A stretch of 64,000 nt of DNA, taken from Melampsora larici-populina 98AG31. Lineage: Eukaryota > Basidiomycota > Pucciniomycetes > Pucciniales > Melampsoraceae. Position numbers and translations under genes: made by a program. The stretch covers positions 84,233-148,232 of the forward strand of contig NW_006768766.1 of the NCBI RefSeq assembly GCF_000204055.1, in the 5' to 3' direction. Numbering within the stretch: the stretch's first letter is position 1; each line of letters opens with the position of its first letter. The notes beneath the pieces are model-generated. The model did not search any database and had not been told where the DNA came from. It saw only the letters and a list, made by a program, of their open reading frames with translations. Of the stretch, positions 30,245 through 40,499 are shown piece by piece.

Positions 30245-31400
30245 TCAAATCAATTCATCATCTTCAACCTTTCCAATCGCATCAAAGGAAACTCCAGTGT
30301 GAACAATAATCCCGTCAAACTCTTTACCAACTACAAAGTTACCAATTTGTTCTTCAAGATTACAAACTCTTGCACCACCTAAAGTAGCCAAATAAAACAA
30401 ATTCTTAATCAAAAGTACTATTTTGAATCTCATGAGTTTCTTTTAAAGCATGATGATGATGATGATGATGATGGAAACCTAAAGCTTTAGTAGCAATCAT
30501 TCCATCTCTTATACAACTCAAGATTCCAATCTCATGATCTTTTATAGAATCCTCCACTGAATTTTCCTTAAAACTTTCAAATGTTTCATTCCGATCCATC
30601 TACGACCAAAAACAACATATCAAATTAACCATCATCCTTAAACAAACCAATCTTTCTGGGTTTTTTGGTTCAACTTACATTACCTTTTTCAATAAATGCA
30701 CGTTGACCAGCAGCAACACAAACTTGACTTGAAACTTTTGAAGCCGAAAGATGAATCAAAGTAAAATAACAACAAGCAGTTGTACCTGAATTTAATAATC
30801 TCTTCACAACTTTTTCAAAAATCCTTTGTGAATAAATGTTGTATGAATATTTTGTTTCTTCTAAAAAGGTCACATTCTTAAGCCAATCAAGTACTAAACC
30901 GTCATCAATCAAAGTTTTAAGTTAGAAATCAATGAGTTTTAAGGGGTTTCATGGGTATGCAAGTTTTGGGATTGGATACTTACATTCATATTGTTGTCCA
31001 ACTCCTACATTCGTATACTGTACAGCATCTAAAAACCTCAGATCAGTCTCATTAAAGATTCAAGCAAACCTTCCCAAACCCCATGAAAATACCAGAGACA
31101 AAAAATCAAATCAAATCAAGGACTCACGAGTATGAGTATCGATAAAACCAGGCAAAAGAATCTCTCCATTTCTCAGAATCTCGATCGATTAACTTCTTCT
31201 TTTGAATCCAATTCCTCTTCAATAAACGAATCACATCACTTTTTAGATTCCATTCTTGATTTGTCAAGGTTTCTTTTTCGATTCCAAAGATCTTTCCATT
31301 TGAATTGAAAACAATTAAACCGGTTTTGATTAGTTGTAGTTCTTCCGGTGAGAACAAATGGATGAATGATCTTATTAAAACTGGTATTGTTCCAGACTGT
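30245..31400 (-). pseudogene. Guanine deaminase-like pseudogene, internally deleted and frameshifted
   Basis: Spliced minus-strand pieces match guanine deaminase (amidohydrolase family, guanine to xanthine). From about 31400 an FSPEELQLIKTGLIVFNSNG start region is followed by GEILLPGFIDTHT (family metal-binding DTHTH), reached only after a frameshift near 31185. Next are DAVQYTNVGVGQQYE (about 31025), LDWLKNVTFLEETKYSY and SGTTACCYFTLIH (about 30880-30740). MDRNETFES follows, then immediately the late segment EIGILSCIRDGMIATKALGF. The final LFYLATLGGARVCNLEEQIG and VGKEFDGIIVHTG end at 30245. The core between MDRN and SCIRD, which holds the remaining catalytic His and Asp, is missing, and a second frameshift precedes LFYLATLGG. 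A CAT-triplet run gives eight His. It cannot be an active enzyme. Confidence 0.75.
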
Positions 31401-31404
31401 TCTG

Positions 31405-31878
31405 ATTGACAAATCGATCGAAAAATTTAGTGATGTTTGATTGAGATAGGTGTGGGTGTGAGTAGAATTGTGAAGAAGAAAAGGGTGATACAGAGTTGAC
31501 TTACATTCAGTTGGATCAGATAAAGTAGAGGTACCAGCTGATTTACAGCTCGATCACGAGCACGTTGTTTGGCGCGTCCCTTTTTAGTTGAAGTTGAGAT
31601 GGCAGTAGAAGGTGTTCGATGTGATGGAATGATCGGGGTGGTTTGTGAATCGCTTTCTGAATCTGATTCGATTGATTCGACTGCCACTAAACTCACCATG
31701 AAAGAGATTGGGTCAGTACATTATGGGACGATGAGTTGAACGAGGATATGAACTTACAAGCTTGAAATGAACCACCAGTTGAGAAACCAGGTTTGAGTGA
31801 ATTGGTGGTTTGAACTTGTTTGATTGATTGGTTGGTTGATGAAGTGCTGCTGAGCTGGTATTTCTTTTGAATGGTCAT
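31405..31878 (-). CDS. Small hypothetical protein, upstream of the deaminase pseudogene
   Basis: The ATG at 31878 reads MTIQKKYQLSSTSSTNQ. A GTAAGT donor follows SFQA. The next exon starts near 31690 with VESIESDSESDSQTTPI and a basic segment KKGRAKQRARDRAVNQLVPLLYLIQLN, ending at another GTAAGT. Splicing to the next acceptor (near 31405) ends within a few residues. No domain is recognised. It may be a real short gene, or a remnant of the 5' region of the deaminase locus. Splice sites are good; function is unknown. Confidence 0.4.
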
Positions 31879-31899
31879 CAAAAGCTTAAGTACTACTTA

Positions 31900-32900
31900 C
31901 TCAAAACTGACAGTCGACGTTAAGGGGTTACTTAAATACTTAAAAACTCAATCAACAAACATTCAAATTTTAACATTCATCTGGATGCTTTCACCCTTTT
32001 GGTATTTTAGATTCAGGAGTACTCATCAAGTTGAACAAACCGCTTACTATATCTCTCATAAACAATCCATATATCATCTCGAATGGCCTCAATCCATGCA
32101 GTTTTATAGAAAAACAAATTATTACCCATCTTCAATGACCTACGTACCTGTCATGTGTTTCTGAGAAGATGGAAGGATTTGGATGAAGAGCTGTGACGCG
32201 TTCAGCTTAAGGCTATCAATCAACTTTTGCTTCATTCATACTACTCTTGATCACATGTTCGATTGTTTGCATGTGACGAATACGCCTGAATACGCATCAA
32301 TAAGAAGAAAGCTACAGGATGATAGCAAATATAATTTGGTTTCCGTGTGATCGGAAATCTGAGTGGAAAATTCTTTACTTCCTCTTAGACTTGTGTACGT
32401 TGTCGATGAGAGAGGGCAGCTAAGAAATTATTGTCCTACTCATCTAGCGTATGGCTGAGATTTGTTGAATCATCTGTTAATCGGATAGAATGCAGAGTTC
32501 TCGGAGAATGAGACCCAGTACAAAATACTTCAGTCGAAACTCGCAAACCAGCCACCTCAAACCGAACAATTTCTTACAAGCAATGTTGCTAATCCCATGA
32601 GACTTATACTTCTTTGATGCATAACTGAGCTGTACCAAAATACCAGATATGGCCATTCCGGCTCAAGGCAGATATCGAAGCTTTGGAATATCTTGCCTTC
32701 TTTTTGGATTTCTTGAGACAAGAAGATTGATCACAGTAATCTCAATCATTTTGACTCGTGAATCTAATCACCAAAAGTCGATTTTGCGTTAATATGTAGG
32801 CTCGCTGAGCTGCCTGTAGACCTCTCACTACTTCGTCAACATCGTATTCAGTAAAGTGGAGTGTACAACTTTAAGTAAATCTGAAGCAGAATGCGCCCTC
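31900..32900. other. Intergenic, nothing recognised
   Basis: No coding region, tRNA or clear repeat is visible in this stretch. Confidence 0.5.
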
Positions 32901-32901
32901 A

Positions 32902-33313
32902 GAACTTCCTTTTCCAGTCTCAGCTTGAAGGGCTGGTACAAATGCGAGATACCGGACTGGACGCTGAGAGTAAATCAATCCATTCAAGTTGATTAGCTTT
33001 GAGGATATAAACGCTTTTTTACACCACCAAAAATGCCACAAGAAACTCCCACTCAGAACCTCAGAAGATCACATGACTTTTAAGACATACACAATTCAAA
33101 ACTTCCTCTTCCAGTTCCAGTTTGGAAGTTTGGTACAAATGTGAGATACCGGACTGGACGCTGAGATTAATCTATTCAAGTTGATTAGCCTTGAAGATAT
33201 AAACGCTTTTTTACACCACCAAAATTTCCACAAGAAACTCCCACTCAGAACCTCAGAAGATCCCACGAATCTTAAATTTCTCCAAAATAATGGGAAGCTC
33301 TTTTAAGACATAC
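32902..33313. repeat. Tandem duplication, two diverged units of about 190-215 bp
   Basis: Unit 1 (about 32902-33090) and unit 2 (about 33099-33313) share GAGATACCGGACTGGACGCT, TATAAACGCTTTTTTACACC, ACAAGAAACTCCCACTCAGA and a final TTTTAAGACATAC. They show scattered substitutions and an insertion near the end of unit 2. No coding is recognised. Confidence 0.8.
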
Positions 33314-33319
33314 ATGTTT

Positions 33320-35030
33320 TTCCCAGTCTTTGTTCAAAGTAGGCCTTAAAAGTAAGATTGAGGATTTTAAGACTTTATCAGTTTTTTCTTCAAAACACAA
33401 TATCAGACTATCAAATCCAAAAAGTTGGATAAGAAAGTCTTAAGTTGTCAAGAAAAGCTTTGTGAGTTTATTTCTCGTTGAGTAATTTGTTAGATCTTAT
33501 CGATAACATTCATTGTCAAAAAATTCATCTATTCAATCTACTCAATCGGTATGGAACGGCTCGCAACGTGACAGAAAACCAAGAAAACCTAAGTACCTTG
33601 ATGTTTAGGACCTCTCCATCCTTTCCAGTTATTATAAACAGGACTATCCCTTATGGGTTCTTGGTGGGGTCGGATGCGAGACAGTCGTATCTTGATAATG
33701 AGCAAATCTCTCATGTTCATCATACCTATTTCTCTACTGTTAGATGGATCGATCCGTTCTGAAAATTATATGATGCCTCCAATCAACGATCAAAGCTTCT
33801 CTGGCTGATAAGAGGAGATAGTGAATGTGGGGAATCCAATTGTGTTCGGCGACTTGGATATGAAATTCATATATAATTATATATAACTACAATAAGCAAA
33901 TTCTTTCCTGCCTCCGCACGTGTTGTTTTCGTAATGTGGTCTTGAATGCTCTTGAATGATAAGTTTGACTGAGAATCATGTACAAACCAAGTAACAAGAC
34001 CAATTCTCAGTGAAAGCGAGGTGTATTCATTTGTATACTCCAATAAACAACTCCTTACACCTGTCGATCCCAACTCCCTGTTACTGTGGAATGCTTCAGG
34101 GCCAGCCATCTGATAGAGAATTATAGCGATCAAGCAACACGGATCCCAGATAGGAACCATTTACTGCCAAGAAGCTTAAGCCTTGCCAAAGTAAAAGGCA
34201 TCGTGCTTTTGGCGCGATCTGCTATTGTGAATTGTTCGGTGAATCTCCTCGTGAATATAAAGCTGAATAAAGTGCGTTCTATGATATGAATGAGAAGCAT
34301 CAAAAAAGCAGAAAATAGCATAGATTTTGAGCCTAGCTACGCGACATTTAATTAGGTCTGAGAAATCAACAAAAAGCTATCAGGCCTGTGAAAATTGGAG
34401 ATGATTTTGATGATCAGAACATGAGTTGAGTTTGAAGATTGAGAGAGAAATATACCTTTGTATGTCTTTCCTCGAGAGAGTCGCCAGAAAAGTCCCAGCT
34501 GCAGGCAGAGGCAGGTAGTACTAGAACGCTCGGCCAATCGTCATCGCAGTATTATGAAAGGTACACGATCCATATGAGTCAATGGAAACGTTAGTCAAAT
34601 AATCCATTCGGGCTTGAGCGAAGCCTGTTATTCAATCTCTGAACTCAAAGAGTTTGAATTATCAAAATACATCAATAGAGTGGATTAAAGCAAGCTGGAG
34701 GTGGGTATCAACATTTGAGGTAGAGAAGGGGCAACTATATCGTTATCTTTCTATCCGACATGGACTGAACAGCTCGCGTCAATCAGTACATCTGTATTTT
34801 TTCGCGCGTATATCAGCTTTATGATCCAAACAAAGATAATGACTCACGTGACGTGCGTTGAAGCTGATCCGGCAACTCAGTATCTGAGCCATACAAATAC
34901 CGTTTGTTTTCCAGAGCGATCCGAATTTCACTTCATCACCCGTACCACCAGCTTCCGATTCCATTCCTCAAATCCCCCTTCAACCTTTCCTTACCTTTCA
35001 CTTCTGATCTAACTTAACCAACTTCTCTGA
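33320..35030. other. Intergenic, nothing recognised
   Basis: Only short open frames without recognisable domains are present. The last 150 bases before 35039 are pyrimidine-rich, as is common upstream of fungal start codons. Confidence 0.5.
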
Positions 35031-35038
35031 TTCCAGTC

Positions 35039-35730
35039 ATGCCTCTCCCCCAGTTTAACAAGATCTCCTTTCGTGATAGTCTTCGCGCTTTTCCAGTCTA
35101 TTTTACAGTTTCCGTCTGTCTTCACATGATCTTATTAAACTTTGGTCATCTTGAACTTCACCCTGTCACGAACTTTTTCACCGTCTTCATCTTGGATATT
35201 ATCTTTACCATCTTCACCTTTCCCATTCTCTACTTTCTCTACTCTTCCTTCATCAGACTCTTATCTTGGATGATGAATCGTCGCTCTCTTAACCAAGATT
35301 TCGACATTCCTCTTCATAGATTTTATCCTGCGATCTCTCCACCTATTGCTTGTTTATGGGCTCCTTTGATCAACGTTACTCGTCCTACTGAACCTCCTTT
35401 GACCAACCTACCACCACCTTTTCCCAAACAGGACCCCGACTTTCTTCGTACTATCTATGAACCACGTCTCAGAGAATATGTACCCCCGATTCAATTATTC
35501 GAGGTCTCTGAATCATCTGAAGTCGAAGTATCGAGGCCCTTTGTTCTATTCGACCTCTCAGACACTACCTCTTCACCATGTATGTCTCCTTCTCCTTCTC
35601 CTTGTCTTTCCCTTCCTCTTCTCATTTGATCATTTACTGATTTGTTTTATTTTGCTGTATTTCAATTACAGCTCAATTTTGTGCGGTGAATGTAGATGAA
35701 AACATCTTGGGCTTTGTTCCATTGAATTGA
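35039..35730 (+). CDS. Hypothetical membrane protein, two exons
   Basis: The ATG at 35039 follows a CT-rich leader (TTCCAGTC-ATG). Exon 1 is 35039-35579 and the intron is 35580-35671 (GTATGT...TTACAG). Exon 2 ends at TGA 35728-35730 with NVDENILGFVPLN. Residues about 15-38 (FPVYFTVSVCLHMILLNF) and 45-75 (TNFFTVFILDIIFTIFTFPI...) are hydrophobic and likely membrane segments. The C-terminal half is Pro-rich and presumably soluble. If the intron is not spliced the frame ends at 35629. No family is recognised. A copia-derived open frame lies 146 bp downstream on the same strand and may belong to an alternative transcript. Confidence 0.5.
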
Positions 35731-35875
35731 GGTGAGCACTTCTTCCCTTTCATGCTTATGAGTTGCGTACTGATTTCTTTCCATTTCTTCATCATGTATA
35801 GCTTGATCTTAACTATTTCACATCCTCTCATTTTCTCTATTCCTCCATGTCTCTGATCTTTGGACATGTGAATTA

Positions 35876-35998
35876 GCGGATCCTTCTGTCTTTGCTCGTT
35901 CACTTATGGAAGAGCAAGATGACTACGCCGTATGTCCTGGTGGTGAAGGAATGCACCAGGATGATAAAATTGTAATCAATTTCTCTCTAGATGAATAA
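35876..35998 (+). pseudogene. Copia Pol fragment (linker between integrase and reverse transcriptase)
   Basis: The open stretch reads ADPSVFARSLMEEQDDYAV, then CPGGEGMHQDD, and stops at 35996-35998. Both complete copia elements have the same region between integrase and RT (DPSV...PGGEGMHQEE). No LTR or other Pol part is adjacent, so this is an isolated piece of about 120 bp. An AG directly precedes it (TGTGAATTAG), so it could serve as an exon of the gene ending at 35730. Confidence 0.7.
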
Positions 35999-35999
35999 T

Positions 36000-37060
36000 T
36001 TGTTAACTGCATTATCAACTTCTTCTCGTACACTCCTTGTCTTTATTATTTTATGTAAAGCAGTTTTCATCCTCTCTCAACTATCAATTGTTTCTGAAAA
36101 AAATATACGTGTATTGGTTTTTTTGTTATTCATTTTGGGTCTGCTTTATTGATAACTCATTATTGTTTGTTACGGATAAATTGGAGGCATGACTGTTTTT
36201 TAATACTGTCTGCATTTCATATCTGCTGTTTGTCTAGGATATCAGTCAAAACAAAGATGATCACTCATACTTGATCTTTGGTGATAAATAAGTTGTCAAC
36301 CAATGGGTCCAGAGAAAACAGAAACAGAATTGAATTGGATCTTTGTGCAATATAATGAGATATTTCTTTGAGGCAGTAGAAGAAAGTGCAATATTGTGTT
36401 TTTCTCACAAAACAAAATCACAAGAGAGGTTTCTTACAAATAAGTTGAAAAAATGATGACTTATGCACACAAATTTCATTCTAAGGTCATAATGAAATAG
36501 GAGATTTAAGCTTTCAAAGAATGTTTGAAGTAATTTCCTTTTTCAGATTTTTATGTTACAAAAATGTAAAAAGATGCATTGCATAAGTTCTTAAAAAAAG
36601 CAGCAGCATTCCGATCCAAATGGTATTATATAATCAATCTATCTTAGGCCAGGTTAGTGGGATCTAAAAAATACGTGATAGAGTGAATTCAGATTGGTCC
36701 AGAGCCTTACAAAGGTTTAAACCTTTGTAGGTTGATCTAGATATGAAAATTATTAGAATAGCTGTGGATCTTGGCTAGATCAAAGAAAGTAGATGTTTCT
36801 GTACGTCTCTATCAAAGCGGGGAGTAAGGTCAGAGAAGGGTTTTGAGTGGTCGGAACAAGAAGTCCTTATGTAATGGTTCAGGAAGGGAAGCGTACAAAA
36901 GCAGTTCCTAAGCATTGTACTTGGTCTCCTGATCCGCGCTGATCAGGTGGAAATGAGTATTACATCTAAGTTTGAATCATCCGTCCGTTAAGCTATGAAG
37001 GAACAACTGGTAGAGATTGATGAGTCGAGGCCGGGAGAAGATTTGACCAAGCTCAAATTG
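36000..37060. other. AT-rich intergenic stretch, nothing recognised
   Basis: No gene or repeat family was recognised here. Confidence 0.5.
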
Positions 37061-37061
37061 C

Positions 37062-37390
37062 TCAGTAAACCTCCACTATAGTGTTTTTGAATCTTGGCAC
37101 ATACATCACTTTAATACCAACTCCGTGTGTTAACATCTGTGATACTATATACTTAAAAAGTAAGCGTACTATTTTGCTTGGATTATGTGAACTGAAAAGG
37201 TGGCATACTGATTCAGAGTCTGTTAAAATTACTACTCGTGTGGGTTTACAAGGCAAAGTTATGTCGATAGACAAAAGTACAGCTACGAGCTTGGTCCAGT
37301 ACAAGTCGCGAGCAGGAGAAGGTAGTTTTGAACTCCAAGCCTCATTCGATAGGGGTCGCCAGATTAATGAATATCTTGGTTTGATTTGTA
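37062..37390 (-). pseudogene. Retroelement RNase H-like domain fragment
   Basis: The minus strand reads LYWTKLVAVLLSIDITLPCK, then ILTDSESVCHLFSSHNPSK and GIKVMYVPRFKN. This resembles the RNase H region of retroelements (family: ...aELlAvllal...tDS..v...s........v.v..vpg..N..AD.LSR). The catalytic-like TDS is present. The expected ADxLSR end is degraded (IVEVY-stop). No reverse transcriptase, LTR or neighbouring domain was found. It is a relict. Confidence 0.55.
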
Positions 37391-37826
37391 AGGTAGCCGA
37401 AGATAAACATAGCCAAGGGTTGTGGAGTTGTCATATAAACTTCACCAATCATCTTCTCACTCACATAATTTGGTTATAAATCACTCTCCCCCAGTTCTCA
37501 TGTTTGAAATCGATTGCCTTCATCTCAAATATATGCCTTGTACTACTGGAGTAAAATAAAATCAAACATCCACTCAAAACAAAGAATGTACATTATATTG
37601 TTATACAAAATTGATCAAGTTCCTTCAGTAGTCTTGAAAATCTAGTACATAAAACGCTCATCAAAGCAAAAACATAATCGATCCTTACCAAAACACTTCG
37701 AAGTTGAAGATGAAAGATGGTCTCAGTAGTAAAAAATCAATGGAACCACATCTTCAATAAATTGATTCACTTCATTAAATTCGACTATGAACCTTTGCTA
37801 TCAATCGGGATTCAAGGTAAAATAAA

Positions 37827-39917
37827 TCAAGATTCCCATTTAGCTTTTTTGATTCGATTCATTGATTCTTGATCTAATTTAATTTGATTAAGATCTCTCT
37901 TAGGTGTGAAATGTTGATTAGAAGTTGATTTAGAATGAAGATGATTGGAATTTAGAGGAGATTGATTTGAATGGATCGAATTAAATTCAGTTTTCTTTAA
38001 TAATCGTTTTCCAGCTGGACTTAAAATCTCTTCTCTTTTAGGTTTCCATCCTCCGATTTTAGACGTTGAATTGACTTCATGTTGAGATTTACTAGATCTC
38101 AATCTTTCACGACTTTGATCTTTCAAAACCGTTTTCCTTAATTGACTTATATGTGTACCACCTAATCCGTTACCAAACTTTTCTCGTAGACTTTTACTTG
38201 CTTGTCTTGCCATACCCATAGCTAATTCTTCACGTCTAGGGGTCTTTGGAATTTTGAATGGTCCTTCTTCTCTTAGTTCTTCTTCTTGTGGATTTAATGA
38301 GATTGGTGTTGACATAATTTCACCCCATGTCATTAGTTCGTCCAGTTGATTGGATTCTTTCAATTTATTCGCATTTGGTGTTGGCATTGAAGATACAAAT
38401 CCAAAACCATTGACCCGAGGTGACATTGATTCAGGAGCTGGATCTGATGTTTGAAAAAAATCAAAAACTTCCTTAGACCCGCGCTTTGGAAGATTTCAAA
38501 GATGAAAAATTACTCACATGGTGTACCATTGATTGCAGCAGCGATATGACTTCGAGTAGGACTGAGAGTAGTCATGCTCATACGACTCGAGGATTTCGCT
38601 TGCTTCAGAGCGTCTTCTATCAAATTATCGTTTGACATACGTGTGTTGGCATAGTTGATACCTTTGGGCCCACCTAGTGAAACTGTCGGTGCGGCTGGAA
38701 AGGGAGGTGGTGGCATAGATTGATGAGACGAGATGTTTGCGTCAGGCGCAAACATGAGGGCGTTGCGAGTGACATGCGGCCAAGCGTTCGGATTCTTGAC
38801 TGGTTGAGCATTAGGTGCAACTGCTAAATCGATGGCAGTGACTGCTCTCCCTTTTCCCTTGGATTGACGAGATTCATGATCAGGATCAGTGCTAGTGATT
38901 TGCTGGTCAGAAGGAGAATTTGGTGCCGAATTTGGTGTATCGAGGATTAGCTTGGTTGAATCTCGATCTTCAGCTTCAATAGCAAGTCGCTCATCCTTAG
39001 TGATAACATTTTCAATCATTTTCCTTTCACCAGGTCTACCACTCATACCCTCAATCAATCCTACGCCTTTTCCACCTTCAGTCATTTTCGAAATCATTTC
39101 AATCAAGTGTTCTCGTTTCAAGGTAGCTTCAAGGAGTTTAGCGTTTTGTTTATTAGATGATTCGAATGCCCATGTATATTTAAGTCGTTTAAGTTGATTA
39201 GCATTATTGAGGATTTCTGAAAAAGATGAATTATCTTCTGAAGTGTAACGTGCACAAAAGTCATCGAGTGAAAGATTTGAATCATAATTCTTGGGTTTTA
39301 ATGGGGTTTGTTGATGAGCAGAGTAAGAGATTGGAGTCGCGATAGGAGTGTCTCCACATTGAGTTCCCAAAGGAGTCATTCCCGGTATACCAGCTGAGAA
39401 AGGGAGATTCAAATATCAATAAAAGTACAATAATTTTGGATGTTAGATTGATTGATAAATTCTTACATGATGGACCGGGTCTTGGTGTTGGACCGTCGTC
39501 TTCCCAGCGATGTGATCTGATAGGATTAGTATTTGACCAACTCATCCCTTTGACATGATTGATTTGACGGTCAGTAAGATCCATTGAAGTTGAATTAGTA
39601 GATTGTAAAAGTGTAAGTTTTCGACGACGTTCATCTTGCCATTTTTGACGTTCTTTATCAAATTGATCCAATGACGGAAAGAAATCGCGTTTGATGATAG
39701 ATGAAAGTGCTTCGATATATTCATCTTCTTCCAAAACTCTTTGTTGTTTAAGTGAGATGGTAGGTGCAGATTGAAGATGACCGTGTATTGGATGATATGT
39801 AACAGGTTGAAGTCCTCTACTTTTATCACCTGGTAATAAGATTGGAGTCGATGGCGGTTTTAATTTAATGAGATCTCTTTTTGTCGGTGTGGCTTGATTT
39901 GAATTAGATTCTGGCAT
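37827..39917 (-). CDS. ESS2: ESS2/DGCR14-family nuclear splicing factor (3 exons, 647 aa)
   Basis: Exons are 39467-39917, 38518-39393 and 37827-38443, with introns 39394-39466 and 38444-38517. The sum is 1,944 nt with an open frame. Family marks: VLEEDEYIEALSSIIKRDFF (residues about 50-70), the YTSEDNSSFSEIL segment (about 195), SHIAAAINGTP before the last intron, and FGFVSSMPTPN with LMTWGEIMSTP in the last exon. ESS2 (human ESS2/DGCR14, fission yeast Bis1) is a nuclear protein of the spliceosomal C complex. The start at 39917 (MPESNSNQATP) was chosen because the conserved N-terminus follows; an in-frame ATG at 40025 would add 36 residues. No damage is seen. A MITE lies about 160 bp upstream. 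Confidence 0.87.
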
Positions 39918-40078
39918 GTTGACGATGAGGTTGAGGATGGTGTTGATGATGGTGATTGGATTTGTTGAAGGTCGAAATGAGAAATCATGAGGACTCAATT
40001 CATACAAGTTGGATTTAACTCTCAAAATTTAAAGATTAAATCTCAAGTCACTTAAGAGTTAAGATCAGACCTAGTCCA

Positions 40079-40446
40079 AGGGTCTCCCGATTCTGCGAGG
40101 TCTTGGAACAGACCCCCGATGTCGATTTTTAGATGTAGGGGGTCAAAAAAAGAACGTTGCACAGCGGTCTACCTCTAGTCGAGGGTCAACCCTTGATTGA
40201 GTGATATGAGCATGCTTATACTCAATCACCCAGTTTGATTCTTGAGTCAAACATGTTCTGTATTCATCACGTGGAAGCATCTGCACGTGATGTCGAGACC
40301 CCGCCTAGCCCTCGCAGATGTGGAGGGCCCCTCTCAAAATCTGAAGACTCTTGATGTCTCACCCCCGATAATGCGAGGTCCGCTGGAGCGTTTTTTTGCA
40401 ATTTGACCCCCCACATTGTCGAGAGCCCGCAGAATCGGGAGACCGC
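40079..40446. mobile_element. MITE of about 370 bp with GGTCTCCCGATTCTGCG inverted ends, upstream of ESS2
   Basis: GGTCTCCCGATTCTGCGAG at 40081 and the inverse of GGTCTCCCGATTCTGCGGGC ending at 40443 are 17-bp matching TIRs. Further inverted motifs lie inside (GACCCCC / GGGGGTC, TGCGAGGTC). No coding capacity. Target-site duplication is not clear. It occupies the probable promoter region of ESS2. Confidence 0.7.
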
Positions 40447-40499
40447 TGGGGATGCTCTTAATATCCGGCAGGCACTCGATCGTTTCATCACATTCACCA

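Noticed and set aside
30440..30480. A functional poly-His metal-binding segment
   Set aside because: It is a CAT/ATG trinucleotide repeat inside a frameshifted deaminase pseudogene.
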